In this document: one piece after another, positions 36,216 through 45,621 of the stretch
Layout: the number at the start of each line of letters is the position of its first letter
Position numbering within the stretch: position 1 is the stretch's first letter
Notes under the pieces: model-generated
What the model saw: only the letters and a program-made list of their open reading frames with translations
Told to the model about the DNA's origin: nothing
The model's database searches: none
NCBI GenBank assembly: GCA_012840085.1
Contig: DUMB01000004.1
Span: 1-64,000, forward strand
Reading direction: 5' to 3'
Source of the DNA: Clostridiaceae bacterium
GTDB lineage: Bacteria; Bacillota; Clostridia; Acetivibrionales; DUMB01
DNA: 64,000 bases
Program-made: the position numbers and the translations under genes

Positions 36216-36902
36216 CTATTTCTTTTCCTTTTTACAATTTTTATTATTACCTTTTTTCTTACCATTTTCATGATTTGAGTTCTTCTTTTTTCTGTCCGAA
36301 GATCCAAACCTTCCTGTCAGAAACTGCATTATAACGCTTACCTTGTATACTATATAATTACTGCTTTTCATAGCATAAGTTTTTCCTATGGCTTTTCCCC
36401 CTACTGTCAATGCCGCTACAAATCCGCTTACAGCCAGTCCCACAATAGTTGCTTCCAGCAAGCTGCTGTCCACAGTTACACGCAATACTATAGTGGCACT
36501 TGCTGTACCGCTTATAACACCACATATGTCTCCAACTACGTCATTGCACACGCTGGAAACCTTGTTTGCGTTTCTGATTAACTTTATTGCTTGTTTTGCG
36601 CCATAAAGTTTTCTTGACGCCATGGCGTGAAAAGGTACCTCGTCTGCCGCAGTTACAGCTATACCTATTATATCAAATAATATACCAATAAAAATTATAA
36701 CCAAAACTACGCAGATTGCTATTAAATTGCCTACATCCTCCAAAATACCTGCTGAAACGAATTGCATTACCGCAGAAAGAAAAAATGAAGAGATGGTTAT
36801 TGCTATAATCCACTTTGTGTTCTCGCTTTTTGATGAATTTATGTTATTGGGCCTGAATTTTACCTTCTTGTCATCAACTGGATGTTTATAATTATCATCC
36901 AA
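36216..36902 (-). CDS. oapA: OLE-associated membrane protein OapA
   Basis: 228 residues with hydrophobic segments at about 30-52, 58-84 and 122-172. The cytoplasmic stretch between them (RNANKVSSVCNDVVGDICGVISG) and the preceding basic region resemble OapA, which anchors OLE RNA to the membrane. It starts immediately downstream of the OLE RNA with AGGAGG before the ATG, and precedes dxs, the order known from Bacillus halodurans. The Lys/Asn-rich C-terminal tail is longer than I expect for the family. The product call rests mainly on synteny plus the membrane pattern. Confidence 0.85.
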   Translation of the reverse strand: MDDNYKHPVDDKKVKFRPNNINSSKSENTKWIIAITISSFFLSAVMQFVSAGILEDVGNLIAICVVLVIIFIGILFDIIGIAVTAADEVPFHAMASRKLYGAKQAIKLIRNANKVSSVCNDVVGDICGVISGTASATIVLRVTVDSSLLEATIVGLAVSGFVAALTVGGKAIGKTYAMKSSNYIVYKVSVIMQFLTGRFGSSDRKKKNSNHENGKKKGNNKNCKKEKK

Positions 36903-36950
36903 TTATTTATACCTCCTGTATACTGAAAATGCTAAATATTTATGTAAATT

Positions 36951-36986
36951 AAAAAAATATTCATTGGAAACATGCCATGAATATTT
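36951..36986 (-). terminator. Hairpin after OLE RNA
   Basis: AAATATTCAT (36955-36964) and ATGAATATTT (36977-36986) form a 10-bp A/T-rich stem followed on the minus-strand RNA by a U-run. It separates OLE RNA from oapA and may set the OLE 3' end while allowing some read-through. Confidence 0.65.
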
Positions 36987-37014
36987 AAATGAACACACGG
37001 CAATTTATAATGAA

Positions 37015-37633
37015 AAGAGTGGCGGTAAACTGAGTAAATTTTGTGGCTTAGGTCAGGCAGGATTTCCCTCGGCCATACTGAAATGTCGCCATAACAGCGG
37101 TTTCCCTTTAAACAGCCGACCAATGCGTCACCTAACATTGGGGCCTGATTGCCACTTAGTCCACACTGCAATCCCCAATTTACCTCTTAAGTAGAACAGT
37201 CTAGGGGTTTTCCCCGACAGTCTGACCGATTCCTAGCCTCTTTTGCAAATTTGGTTTCAAACAGCAATAATGATCGTACATTGGCCAACATACTCTCATC
37301 TGATCCATTATCCACCAAACTCACTCAAGGCAGGCTACGCTGTTCGCAGCAATCACCGCATAACAGGTTTAATCCCTACTCGTAGTCTCTGACCATTCAT
37401 TCCAAATTTTTAAATATTTGTTGAATAATCATTAACCACAAGGAAGGGTCTCCACGGAAAAGGGGTCAACGCCCGCATGCCATTGCGGATCGCCCCTAAA
37501 CCTTAACTCCCAGCATCAGCCCACCACTGGGCGTAGCAAGCCGACACAAGGAACTTCATCGATATGCCCTTAAACGGATTTTTAGGCCCGTCTTCAGAAC
37601 CGGCAGTACTGACTAGAATACTGCGCCACTCTT
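37015..37633 (-). ncRNA. ole: OLE RNA (ornate, large, extremophilic)
   Basis: About 619 nt of non-coding, G+C-richer sequence on the minus strand, between ispA and oapA. The ends form a perfect 10-bp closing helix: AAGAGTGGCG (5' side, plus 37624-37633 as complement) with CGCCACTCTT (3' side, plus 37015-37024). The length, terminal helix and ispA-OLE-oapA-dxs order match the OLE class, whose RNA forms a membrane ribonucleoprotein with OapA and is tied to stress and energy responses. Many internal inverted segments are visible, e.g. TAGGGGTTTTCCCC. A model search was not run. Confidence 0.9.
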
Positions 37634-37945
37634 AACCTACTTTCCATATAAAGTTATATAAAGCTCCGAAACTTAAATATATTAACCTTCGAAGCTTAAT
37701 AAAGTTCAAACCAATATTTAAAATCCAACAATTATAACCCAATGGTCCAAACTTCTTTTGTTCTGAAAGGTTTGGATATAAATTATAACACATTAATTTT
37801 TTAATATAAAGAATATATATTGTTTGAAATAAAACGAAAAATAACGGGTATCTTATTTAAATTGCTTTATCATACTTTTGCTCTATTATAGTCTTTCTTT
37901 CAATTAAAAACTCAATAAGTTATCATGGCTGCACATTACATATGT
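37634..37945 (-). other. Leader region between ispA and OLE RNA
   Basis: 312 A/T-rich bases, no gene. Related stretches recur just upstream of OLE (plus-strand AAGCTCCGAAACTTAA and CCTTCGAAGCTTAATAAAG). TCCAAAC (37746-37752) and GTTTGGA (37770-37776) form a weak hairpin. An OLE promoter is likely here but no site is convincing. Confidence 0.5.
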
Positions 37946-38845
37946 TCAGTTTTGTCTTCCGGCTATAAAGTATGCTAATTCCGAAAGGAAATCAGCCTTG
38001 TCTCCGAAAACGGCCAGCTGATTTACTGCTTCTTCCGTTATGCTGAATAATTTGTTTTTAGCGCCATCAAGTCCATACAGCTTGACAAATGTGGATTTTT
38101 CTTTCTGCATATCCTTCCGGACAGACTTGCCCAAAGACTCGAAAGTTCCTTCCACATCCAATATGTCATCTTTAATCTGGAAAGCCAAACCTATTTTTTC
38201 TGCATAACTTTCAAGACGCTTAACACAAGTTTCATCTGCCCCGCATAAAACCGCCGCCGCCATAACCGGTGCCTTTATCAGAGCACCCGTCTTATGCCTG
38301 TGCAGATATTCAAGCAATTCAGAGGAAATGTCCCTGCCCTCAGCTTCAATGTCTACAACCTGTCCTCCTATCATACCCGATATACCCGAAGCATTTGCAA
38401 TTATCTTCATCGCCTGCACATGTCTTTTTAAGTCACTGCTGTAATGCTCTGCGTGCATTAGCATAGTCTCAAATGCCAGATTCAACAATCCGTCTCCGGC
38501 AAGAATTGCTATTGCTTCACCATAAACCTTGTGATTTGTGAGCCTGCCTCTGCGGTAATCGTCATTATCCATTGCAGGCAAATCGTCATGTATAAGGGAA
38601 TAGGTATGAATCATTTCAATAGCGCAGGCATAAGGAACTACATCATCCGGCTTGCCTCCCAGCATTTCACATACTGCCAGCATAAGTACCGGCCGAAACC
38701 TTTTCCCACCGGCCAAAAGGCTGTATCTCATAGCATCATATACCGTCTTTTGTGGTGCATCACTCTCTGCAACAAGTGCATTAAGTGCATCATCAACCAG
38801 CCTTACAAACTGCCTGTATTTATTATCAAAATCCTCTCTATGCAT
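37946..38845 (-). CDS. ispA: Short-chain polyprenyl diphosphate synthase
   Basis: 299 residues. It makes farnesyl or geranylgeranyl diphosphate. The first Asp-rich motif is HDDLPAMDNDDYRRG and the second is QIKDDILDVEG; LLAGGKRFRPVL is also typical. Product length cannot be read with certainty, but FPP synthase is usual at this locus. It overlaps xseB by 8 bp and precedes the OLE RNA. Confidence 0.94.
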   Translation of the reverse strand: MHREDFDNKYRQFVRLVDDALNALVAESDAPQKTVYDAMRYSLLAGGKRFRPVLMLAVCEMLGGKPDDVVPYACAIEMIHTYSLIHDDLPAMDNDDYRRGRLTNHKVYGEAIAILAGDGLLNLAFETMLMHAEHYSSDLKRHVQAMKIIANASGISGMIGGQVVDIEAEGRDISSELLEYLHRHKTGALIKAPVMAAAVLCGADETCVKRLESYAEKIGLAFQIKDDILDVEGTFESLGKSVRKDMQKEKSTFVKLYGLDGAKNKLFSITEEAVNQLAVFGDKADFLSELAYFIAGRQN

Positions 38846-39068
38846 CCTTTAATACCTCTTCAACTAATTTTCCTTCTTCATTTTCAATAAGTATGCTTAT
38901 TTTCCTTTCAACTTCATCCAGTCTCTTATTGCAGTATTTTGAAAGTTCAATACCTTTTTGAAAACGCTCAAGCGACTGTTCCAGGGTCAGCTCACCATTT
39001 TCAAGCTCTTCAACAATTTTTTCAAGGTCGCTCAAAGCTTCTTCAAAAGATTTTTCAATATCACTCAT
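38838..39068 (-). CDS. xseB: Exodeoxyribonuclease VII small subunit
   Basis: 76 residues with the XseB pattern SFEEALSDLEKIVEELENGE followed by LEQSLERFQKGIELSKYC. It partners XseA in degrading single-stranded DNA. ATGA overlap with xseA and 8-bp overlap with ispA indicate a coupled operon. Confidence 0.95.
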   Translation of the reverse strand: MSDIEKSFEEALSDLEKIVEELENGELTLEQSLERFQKGIELSKYCNKRLDEVERKISILIENEEGKLVEEVLKDA

Positions 39069-40294
39069 TTTCTTTCCTCCTCTATTATTTCCTCCTCTAT
39101 GATTTCATTAACCGTACAATTTAGTCTTCCGCTGTTAAGAATTATCTCAATCTCTTCACCCTTAACGACCTGTCCTGCAGATTTTAAAACAGGGCCTGAA
39201 TTCTTCTTTCTTGCAATGCTGTAGCCTCTGGTCATTATACTTAGAGGGCTTAATGCATCCAGCTTATAAATCAGCATTGCAAGTTGTGATCTCATTCTTT
39301 CAATTTTAGCTTTAATTGCCCTGGTCATGTCCTTATCCAGCATATCCAGCCTCATTCTGCCCTGGTATACAATATTATATGGCTGTCTTAGAGCTGTGCT
39401 TCCTGTTAGCTTTTCAAGCTCACTTCGTTTAAGTCTTATTAACTTGAGCAAGGAATTTTTTAATCTGGCGTCGATATCGTATATCCTGGTTCTCAGTGCA
39501 GCTTTCTCAGGCATAACAAGTTCTGCTGCTGCAGAAGGAGTAGGTGCCCTTAAATCTGCTACGAGATCCGAAATAGTATAGTCAGTTTCATGTCCTACAG
39601 CTGAAATAATGGGTATACGTGATTCAAATATGCTGCGCGCAACAACTTCTTCATTAAATGGCCATAAATCTTCAAGAGATCCTCCGCCTCTTGCTAAAAT
39701 TATCACATCGACACACTGGAGCTCATTAAGTTTTTTTATAGCTGCAGATATCTGTTGAGCTGCGACAGTTCCCTGAACCTGGACAGGAAAGATTTTTAAC
39801 TGTACATTGTAAAATCTGCGGCTTAGAACATTTATTATATCACGTATTACCGCACCGGTAAGAGATGTAACGACACCAATTGACCTGGGTAGAAAAGGAA
39901 GATTTTTTTTGTACCTTGCATCAAACAACCCTTCAGCAGCAAGCTTTTTCTTTAACTGCTCAAAAGCTATATAGAGATTTCCAATACCGTCAGGCTGCAT
40001 TTCCTCAGCGTATAACTGGTACTGTCCATCTCTTTCAAAAACAGAAACATAGCCTCTTATTATCACCTTCATGCCGTTCTCAGGCATAAAACCGAGGCCT
40101 GAGGCGGCATTCCTGAACATTACGCATTTCAGAAGGCTTTTTTCATCTTTTAGCGTAAAATACATATGTCCTGTATAATGATGCTTGAAATTTGATATTT
40201 CACCTTTAACCCATAAATTAGAAAGAATTAAATCCTTTGATATTATTTCTCTGATGTACTTGTTTATTTCCGTTACTGATAGAATATACTGCAT
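39065..40294 (-). CDS. xseA: Exodeoxyribonuclease VII large subunit
   Basis: 409 residues. The N-terminal OB fold (LWVKGEISNFKHHYTGHMYF) binds ssDNA; the catalytic domain has IGVVTSLTGAVIRDIINVLSRR and VDVIILARGGGSLEDLWPFN, followed by AVGHETDYTISDLVADLRAPTPSAAAE. Coiled-coil C-terminus pairs with XseB. It starts 20 bp after nusB. Confidence 0.96.
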   Translation of the reverse strand: MQYILSVTEINKYIREIISKDLILSNLWVKGEISNFKHHYTGHMYFTLKDEKSLLKCVMFRNAASGLGFMPENGMKVIIRGYVSVFERDGQYQLYAEEMQPDGIGNLYIAFEQLKKKLAAEGLFDARYKKNLPFLPRSIGVVTSLTGAVIRDIINVLSRRFYNVQLKIFPVQVQGTVAAQQISAAIKKLNELQCVDVIILARGGGSLEDLWPFNEEVVARSIFESRIPIISAVGHETDYTISDLVADLRAPTPSAAAELVMPEKAALRTRIYDIDARLKNSLLKLIRLKRSELEKLTGSTALRQPYNIVYQGRMRLDMLDKDMTRAIKAKIERMRSQLAMLIYKLDALSPLSIMTRGYSIARKKNSGPVLKSAGQVVKGEEIEIILNSGRLNCTVNEIIEEEIIEEERK

Positions 40295-40313
40295 GAACTC
40301 ACCTGTAAAATCT

Positions 40314-40709
40314 TCAAGACGAACTTATTCGGCCAAGTATACCGTTAATAAAAGCACCCGACTCTTCGGTGCTGTACTTTTTCGCCAGCTCAATTGCCTC
40401 GTTTATAGAGACACTGTAAGGAATATCATTTCTGAACTTCATTTCATAAATACTTAACCTAAGAATGGACAAATCTATCTTTGATATCCTGGATAATTTC
40501 CATCCTTTAGAATACTTCTCGATTGTCCCGTCAATATACTCAACATTTTCAAATACTCCCCGGACAATATCAGATATGTACTCTTTTTCATTTTCAGAGA
40601 ATTTTCCTTGGTTTAAAGTGTATTCAATCTGTTTATCTCTGTCTTCCTTTTGTATTTCCAATTGATACAACAACTTTACAGCCTCTTCTCTGGCCGCTCT
40701 TCTTCCCAT
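40314..40709 (-). CDS. nusB: Transcription antitermination factor NusB
   Basis: 131 residues from ATG at 40709, chosen because AGGAGG lies 9 bases upstream and family members begin MxRRxAREEA. All-helical protein with YLDGTIEKY-like and ILRLSIYEMKFRNDIPYSVSINEAIELAKKY motifs. With NusE (S10) it binds boxA RNA in rRNA antitermination. Confidence 0.94.
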   Translation of the reverse strand: MGRRAAREEAVKLLYQLEIQKEDRDKQIEYTLNQGKFSENEKEYISDIVRGVFENVEYIDGTIEKYSKGWKLSRISKIDLSILRLSIYEMKFRNDIPYSVSINEAIELAKKYSTEESGAFINGILGRISSS

Positions 40710-40781
40710 CAAGCCTATCCTCCTACTATAAACGTCTCTCACTAATATCTCAGGGGCTTGTCCCTACAACATCCGGCTGTC

Positions 40782-41012
40782 CTATCTATAGGTTCCGGGC
40801 GGCAAAATTCTATCAAGGAGATTCTTTATGTAATCTTTATCCTGATATATTTTCTTTCCTATATAATAACCGGTTCCTACAAACAAAGCTATGAACAAAA
40901 TTCTGAAAAAACCGAAAATAAGTATTGACACTGAAATAATAAAACCTATCAGAGCACCGTTTATACCACCTTTATGATTGTTGTAAAAGTTGATTAGGTC
41001 CTCCTTTTTCAT
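40782..41012 (-). CDS. DUF2273 small membrane protein
   Basis: 76 residues with one or two membrane segments (about 16-48, GALIGFIISVSILIFGFFRILFIAL), then a charged tail. Matches DUF2273, the third member of the asp23-amaP-DUF2273 cluster conserved in Firmicutes. It probably acts at the membrane with AmaP. Confidence 0.85.
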   Translation of the reverse strand: MKKEDLINFYNNHKGGINGALIGFIISVSILIFGFFRILFIALFVGTGYYIGKKIYQDKDYIKNLLDRILPPGTYR

Positions 41013-41030
41013 TCCGAATACCTCCTTGAG

Positions 41031-41585
41031 CTACTCAACTCTCGGCTTATATGTCATGCCTGAATAAATCCCGTCTACAAATACTTTCACATCATTTACG
41101 GCAATCCCGGAACATTCCTCCACTGACTTTTTAACCCTTGTCTGAATTTCCTCACACAAAGCCGGAATATTAATATCAGGCATTACTACAATGTTGATGG
41201 TTATTGATACATTATCTTCCAACTTGTTTACTCGAGCTTTTGTGTCTTTTACACCATTAAGCCTCCTAGTTGCAGCCAAAGCGATATTCTCAATGGAGTT
41301 AAGAGAAATCTTAATTTCTCCTATACTAGTATGTTTACTTACAGCTTTTTTATCCTTTCCGCTTCTAATTCCTGAAAGCAAAAAAGCAAGGCTAAGCACG
41401 AAAAATATAAATACTATAATAAAAGCTGCTATTGAAGCACCGCTATTGTACAATATCATTGTAGTTATGTAACTGGAAATGGAGTCAAAAATCTCAGGTC
41501 TTGCAATTACAATCATTACAATAGCCGAAAAAACTGCAAGGCAAAATGCATATACCGCAAGCAAAATTCTCAAAAAAATATTCAT
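41031..41585 (-). CDS. amaP: AmaP-type Asp23 membrane anchor
   Basis: 184 residues from ATG at 41585, preceded by AGGTGG; an open frame to 41669 lacks this support. Two membrane segments (about 1-26 and 47-74) precede an Asp23-like domain. In Staphylococcus AmaP tethers Asp23 to the membrane. It lies between the asp23-type and DUF2273 genes. Confidence 0.85.
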   Translation of the reverse strand: MNIFLRILLAVYAFCLAVFSAIVMIVIARPEIFDSISSYITTMILYNSGASIAAFIIVFIFFVLSLAFLLSGIRSGKDKKAVSKHTSIGEIKISLNSIENIALAATRRLNGVKDTKARVNKLEDNVSITINIVVMPDINIPALCEEIQTRVKKSVEECSGIAVNDVKVFVDGIYSGMTYKPRVE

Positions 41586-41711
41586 TAGTAAGCACCACCT
41601 TTTTCTATGGCTGAGTGAAATTGTATTACGCTTGTACCATATATAAATATTATAGTTTATTTTTCTCAAAAAATAAACTATAAACTGGAAAAAACACTTA
41701 CGGCATTTGCT

Positions 41712-42116
41712 TTATTTCAATCTTGCCTGCTCATCAGCATTTTCCTTCTTGCTCTCTTTATCAAAATTTACACCCTGAACATGTATATTTACTTCAATAA
41801 CATTTAAGCCCGTCATAGCTTCGACGGATTTCTTTACTTTTTCCTGGATGTTCCAGGCTATTTCAGGAATTCTGTATCCATATTCGACTATTATATATAA
41901 ATCAATAGCTGCTTCCTTTTCTCCTACTTCCACCTTAACACCCTTGGAAAGATTTTTTCTGCCCAAAGCTTCGGCTATACCGTTGGCAATACCTCCGCTC
42001 ATGCTCGAAACTCCGGGTACATCCATTGCTGCTATTCCTGCAATTATTGCCACGACTTCGTCTGTAATCTTTATTGAACCTAACTCATCCAGTATACCTG
42101 AATTGTTTTCTTCCAC
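41712..42116 (-). CDS. Asp23/Gls24-family protein
   Basis: 134 residues from GTG at 42116, with GGAGG 7 bases upstream; the frame is open to 42158 but the upstream codons lack a binding site. Core pattern: GSIKITDEVVAIIAGIAAMDVPGV, then VEVGEKEAAIDLYIIVEYG and VNIHVQGV. Involved in envelope stress; binds membrane through AmaP. Confidence 0.92.
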   Translation of the reverse strand: MEENNSGILDELGSIKITDEVVAIIAGIAAMDVPGVSSMSGGIANGIAEALGRKNLSKGVKVEVGEKEAAIDLYIIVEYGYRIPEIAWNIQEKVKKSVEAMTGLNVIEVNIHVQGVNFDKESKKENADEQARLK

Positions 42117-42329
42117 ATTACTCCCTCCAATCACATAACAATTGCAAAGCTTCATCATGTTATATTTACTTGTTGGAGATTAACTGTTTGTAATTTTATA
42201 ACATAACATTTTGTGCTCAGCATAAATTTAACTACTTTATTCTTTTTAACAAAGAAATAAAGTAGTATCATACGGTAAAATCAATTATATCATTTTACAC
42301 ATATTCAAGCAATAGTGCTATTTACTGCT

Positions 42330-42356
42330 AAAAAACAGAGGTGCTGATATCGCACC
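42330..42356 (-). terminator. Terminator of the spoIIIA operon
   Basis: GGTGC (42340-42344) and GCACC (42352-42356) form a short G+C stem with a 7-base loop, followed on the minus-strand RNA by UCUGUUUUUU. It begins 6 bases past the spoIIIAH stop. A second A/T-rich hairpin (42231-42266, ACTACTTTAT arms) follows. Confidence 0.75.
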
Positions 42357-42362
42357 GGTTGA

Positions 42363-42968
42363 TTAATACTTGTTCTTAATAAATATCTTATCCAGGCTGA
42401 CATTAGCATGCCTTGACGCAACATCAGCTATTTTTGCAACATCCTGTGATGTAAGTGTCGGCGTCTTTACAATTATATCTATTCCGCCATCTTCGCCAAA
42501 CAGAACCAGAGCATCCTCAAATCCTGCATCTGCTATCAATGCTTCTATCTTAGCTTCCATTTCTGCCCTTTGTGCAAGCGCTATCAATTTCTCATATGCC
42601 TGTGCCTTTACTTCTTCGCTGGCGTTGACATCCTCGGTGATCGCCTTCAGACTGTCTGTACTCTTGCTGACACTGGCTTCCCTGCTTAATTTCGTCTGTA
42701 TGAAAAATTCTTCCACTTCCTGTGAGGCTTGAGATTCAGCTTTTTTCTCTTCCTTGCCTTTCTTTTCATCATTTTTGTCAGATGAATTTTTTTCAGCAGC
42801 TTCTTCATCTGTCAGATTATTATCTACGTAAACGGCCTCTCCCAACTTTCCGGATTCGCTGTCATTGGATGCTGTACTGCTTTTTTTATAGCTATACTGC
42901 AAATACCCTGCAATAACAATCAGTATAACAAGTGATAATACAACAATCTGCTTTTTTTGGAACAACAT
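42363..42968 (-). CDS. spoIIIAH: SpoIIIAH
   Basis: 201 residues. A membrane segment (about 7-25) is followed by an acidic linker and a C-terminal YscJ-like ring-building domain (AKIEALIADAGFEDALVLFG, then DIIVKTPTLTSQDVAKIADV). SpoIIIAH sits in the mother-cell membrane and binds forespore SpoIIQ to form the feeding-tube channel. Last gene of the operon. Confidence 0.94.
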   Translation of the reverse strand: MLFQKKQIVVLSLVILIVIAGYLQYSYKKSSTASNDSESGKLGEAVYVDNNLTDEEAAEKNSSDKNDEKKGKEEKKAESQASQEVEEFFIQTKLSREASVSKSTDSLKAITEDVNASEEVKAQAYEKLIALAQRAEMEAKIEALIADAGFEDALVLFGEDGGIDIIVKTPTLTSQDVAKIADVASRHANVSLDKIFIKNKY

Positions 42969-43072
42969 TGTTAAATTCCCCCTTTATCAATTATAATTTT
43001 GACTTTACGTCCACTTTTCATTAGATATATATTCTTAATAATCTGAATTTATATCATTTATTTATGCTTTTC

Positions 43073-43684
43073 CTATTTTTTTCTTTCAAAAACCTGTACT
43101 TTGTGAATAGGAACGTCCAGAAGCACCTGCACGGCTTTGCATATCTTGTCCTTGACAATTACATCATTTCCCCCTTCTGCGACTACTATTACCCCCTTTA
43201 CTTCAGGCTCTTTATGAGTTAGTATGATTGGTTTTTTTGTACCTTGAGCCTCTTCATATGCAATACTTGTTTCCTGATCTCTTTCCCTGATTTTTCTCGT
43301 CCCTCCTCCGCTGTCCTTCTCATCAGTATCGTTTTCATTTATTTTTGTGTTCACAGCCGGAACAATTTCACCGTCTGAAACATAAGTGATCATGACATCA
43401 ACTTTTCCCACACCTTCGATCTGAGAAAGTATGGCTTCAATCTTTTCTTCAACACTTTTATTTTCACTTGTTTCCTTGCTTGTTACTTTGCTTGCTGCCT
43501 CAATTTCGCTGCTTTTATTTTCAACGGAACTTTTTGTGTCACTTCTTCCGGGCTTAAAGATGCTGCTCCCCGCTATCAATATGATCATGCCTACGATTAT
43601 AACAATGACGGTGTTTTCTATGATTTTCTTTTTGCCTTGAGTGTTGTAGAGTTTTTTGAGGAACTCAGAAATCTTTTTTGACAT
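43073..43684 (-). CDS. spoIIIAG: SpoIIIAG
   Basis: 203 residues. Single membrane segment (about 24-44), then an extracytoplasmic region with the ring-building motif KIEAILSQIEGVGKVDVMITYV and GVIVVAEGGNDVIVKDKICKAVQVLLDVP. It forms a large oligomeric ring in the channel. GGGGGGA precedes the start; it overlaps spoIIIAF by 20 bp. Confidence 0.94.
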   Translation of the reverse strand: MSKKISEFLKKLYNTQGKKKIIENTVIVIIVGMIILIAGSSIFKPGRSDTKSSVENKSSEIEAASKVTSKETSENKSVEEKIEAILSQIEGVGKVDVMITYVSDGEIVPAVNTKINENDTDEKDSGGGTRKIRERDQETSIAYEEAQGTKKPIILTHKEPEVKGVIVVAEGGNDVIVKDKICKAVQVLLDVPIHKVQVFERKK

Positions 43685-44336
43685 TCACATCCCCCCTGTT
43701 CTCCTGTAAAGAAATGATTATATCCTCTGTTTTCACTCCCAGAGCACTGTTTATCTGTCTCTTTATCCTGTCTGCAATATCTTTGTCGATTTCCTCTGTC
43801 TCATTCATAATATTCTCTGGCTCATCTTCTGTACTGTCCCCCCCCACCTGTACTTTTTTTACCTCTTTAACAGGCTTAATTGCATTTGATTCTCTTTCCG
43901 TATAAAGATATATATAAGCCCTTTTAATCTCACCGAAATTTTGAGAATTATAATCCTCATTGATAATTACATCAGCCTCTGCTTTATGCACTCCTTCTAC
44001 TTTTAATCCCATGACCATTTCTTCAATATGCTTTATAATCTTTTGCCTGTATAACTCTGTTATTTGCTCCATCTGCTGTCTCTCCAGCATCTCGCTGTTC
44101 TTTTCTATTTCCTTTCTATCTATATAATTGCTGTCTGATATTTGAAACTCTTTCAGGTTCACCTCCTTGGCAAACAAACCGGTTAAAGGGTTTATTATTG
44201 CAATTATCATAATAATCCCGGATACCATATTTATATATTTTTTCATCTTGCCCGAAGGTATCAGGATTTCAAGCAAAACAATCATTACCGCAATTATAAT
44301 AATGTTTAAAATCCAGCTTCTGATAAACTCAATCAA
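43665..44336 (-). CDS. spoIIIAF: SpoIIIAF
   Basis: 223 residues from a TTG start with GGCGG 7 bases upstream. Two N-terminal membrane helices (about 8-26 and 36-53) and a soluble C-terminal domain (VEGVHKAEADVIINEDY ... RIKRQINSALGVKTEDIIISLQ). Structural component of the SpoIIIA-SpoIIQ channel; position between AE and AG confirms identity. Confidence 0.9.
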   Translation of the reverse strand: MIEFIRSWILNIIIIAVMIVLLEILIPSGKMKKYINMVSGIIMIIAIINPLTGLFAKEVNLKEFQISDSNYIDRKEIEKNSEMLERQQMEQITELYRQKIIKHIEEMVMGLKVEGVHKAEADVIINEDYNSQNFGEIKRAYIYLYTERESNAIKPVKEVKKVQVGGDSTEDEPENIMNETEEIDKDIADRIKRQINSALGVKTEDIIISLQENRGDVNVKKDF

Positions 44337-44356
44337 TTATCAACCGCCATCCCTTC

Positions 44357-45583
44357 TTATCTGATCATTGCACTTAGGTTTCCCGCACTTATTATTGCTG
44401 TGATTGTTACAAAAAACATGAATGCCACAGATGCGCAAATTCCAAGAACAAATGTCATGGCATTTCCCACTTCGCCTACGCATGTGGATATTCTTTTGTC
44501 GGCTATGGGCTCCACAAGTGCAGCAGTCAGCTTATACATAACAACAATTACCGCAATTTTTAGGATAGGTCCTATACATATGGCCAGAACTCCTATCATT
44601 GCCGCAACACCGGCAGCATTTTTCAGAAGGAGTGTACAGCCAATTACCGTATCTGCCGCATCAGCCAAGTATTTACCGGCAACAGGTATGGCTATCCCAA
44701 TTGCATACTTGGCAGTTTTACTTGCAACTCCGTCAATTACCGCGCCAAGGGAACCTTGGATTGATACAATGGCTACAAATACGGTAAGTATAAACCCAAG
44801 GGACCAGCCTGAAATTTGCTTAATAAAAGCTGCAAGTTTTGAAATCTGGACCTTGTCCGAGATATTATTGATTATTGAAAGAACTGTAGACAGAAATATC
44901 AGCGGTATGAATATATTTTTTATTAAAATTGCAGAAATTTCGCTAACCATTATAAGTGCGGGCTGAAAAATGCCACCTGATGTTATGTTCCCGCCTGATA
45001 CCAGAAGAGTAATCAGGGCAGGTACCGTTGCGTACATAAATCCGACCATTTTATCAATAACTTCAACACTCATCTTAAGTGCCGAGTTAAAGCTTACAAG
45101 CACCACTGATATTACAATTGCATAGCAGGCATAAAATGCCATTTCTCCAACACTTTCGCTTAAAAATGAGGTTTGAAGATTTTTCAGTATTGCACAAAGC
45201 ACAGCCAGAATTATTAGTTTTATCATGATATGTATGTTCTGGATAATCTCTTTGAAGAAATATCTCAGTACACCGTTGACCAGACCTTTCAAACTGAAGT
45301 CAAATTTCCCCTTTGCCGTATCACTGATTATAGTTCTCGGGTCATAGTTTTCTATAATTTCATAAATATCCTCTCCGGAATACTTTTCAAGCTGCTCGGT
45401 AATTGTTCCGACCTCGTCCGACTGCATCTGCTCATCTATGATTTCTTCACTATAGTCCTCAGGAAAGGACCCTTCATGCTCTTCTTCCTGGCAGTAAACA
45501 GGCATGGCACTGCATAGTATAATAACTAATACTGCAGTAACTAAAACTATTTTTTTCAGATATCTTTTGTTTGTACAAAACAT
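44357..45583 (-). CDS. spoIIIAE: SpoIIIAE
   Basis: 408 residues. A signal peptide or first helix (about 10-30) and a cytosol/periplasm linker precede at least seven membrane segments, including FIKQISGWSLGFILTVFVAI and IGVLAICIGPILKIAVIVV. It is the polytopic, permease-like core of the spoIIIA system. Linked to AD (38 bp) and AF (20 bp). Confidence 0.94.
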   Translation of the reverse strand: MFCTNKRYLKKIVLVTAVLVIILCSAMPVYCQEEEHEGSFPEDYSEEIIDEQMQSDEVGTITEQLEKYSGEDIYEIIENYDPRTIISDTAKGKFDFSLKGLVNGVLRYFFKEIIQNIHIMIKLIILAVLCAILKNLQTSFLSESVGEMAFYACYAIVISVVLVSFNSALKMSVEVIDKMVGFMYATVPALITLLVSGGNITSGGIFQPALIMVSEISAILIKNIFIPLIFLSTVLSIINNISDKVQISKLAAFIKQISGWSLGFILTVFVAIVSIQGSLGAVIDGVASKTAKYAIGIAIPVAGKYLADAADTVIGCTLLLKNAAGVAAMIGVLAICIGPILKIAVIVVMYKLTAALVEPIADKRISTCVGEVGNAMTFVLGICASVAFMFFVTITAIISAGNLSAMIR

Positions 45584-45621
45584 TTTTATCCCACCGTTTG
45601 TTCAGTTTATACAATATAAGC

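Noticed and set aside
36932..37194. Frames on both strands inside the OLE interval
   Set aside because: Short, unlike any family and lying in structured RNA sequence with a perfect terminal helix; coding is unlikely.
37015..37633. rRNA fragment or insertion-sequence remnant
   Set aside because: The higher G+C content suggested it, but no transposase residue pattern or flanking direct repeats are seen, and location plus terminal helix fit OLE RNA better.
44400..44966. 188-codon plus-strand frame opposite spoIIIAE
   Set aside because: Composition mirrors the complementary strand of a hydrophobic gene; no start signal.
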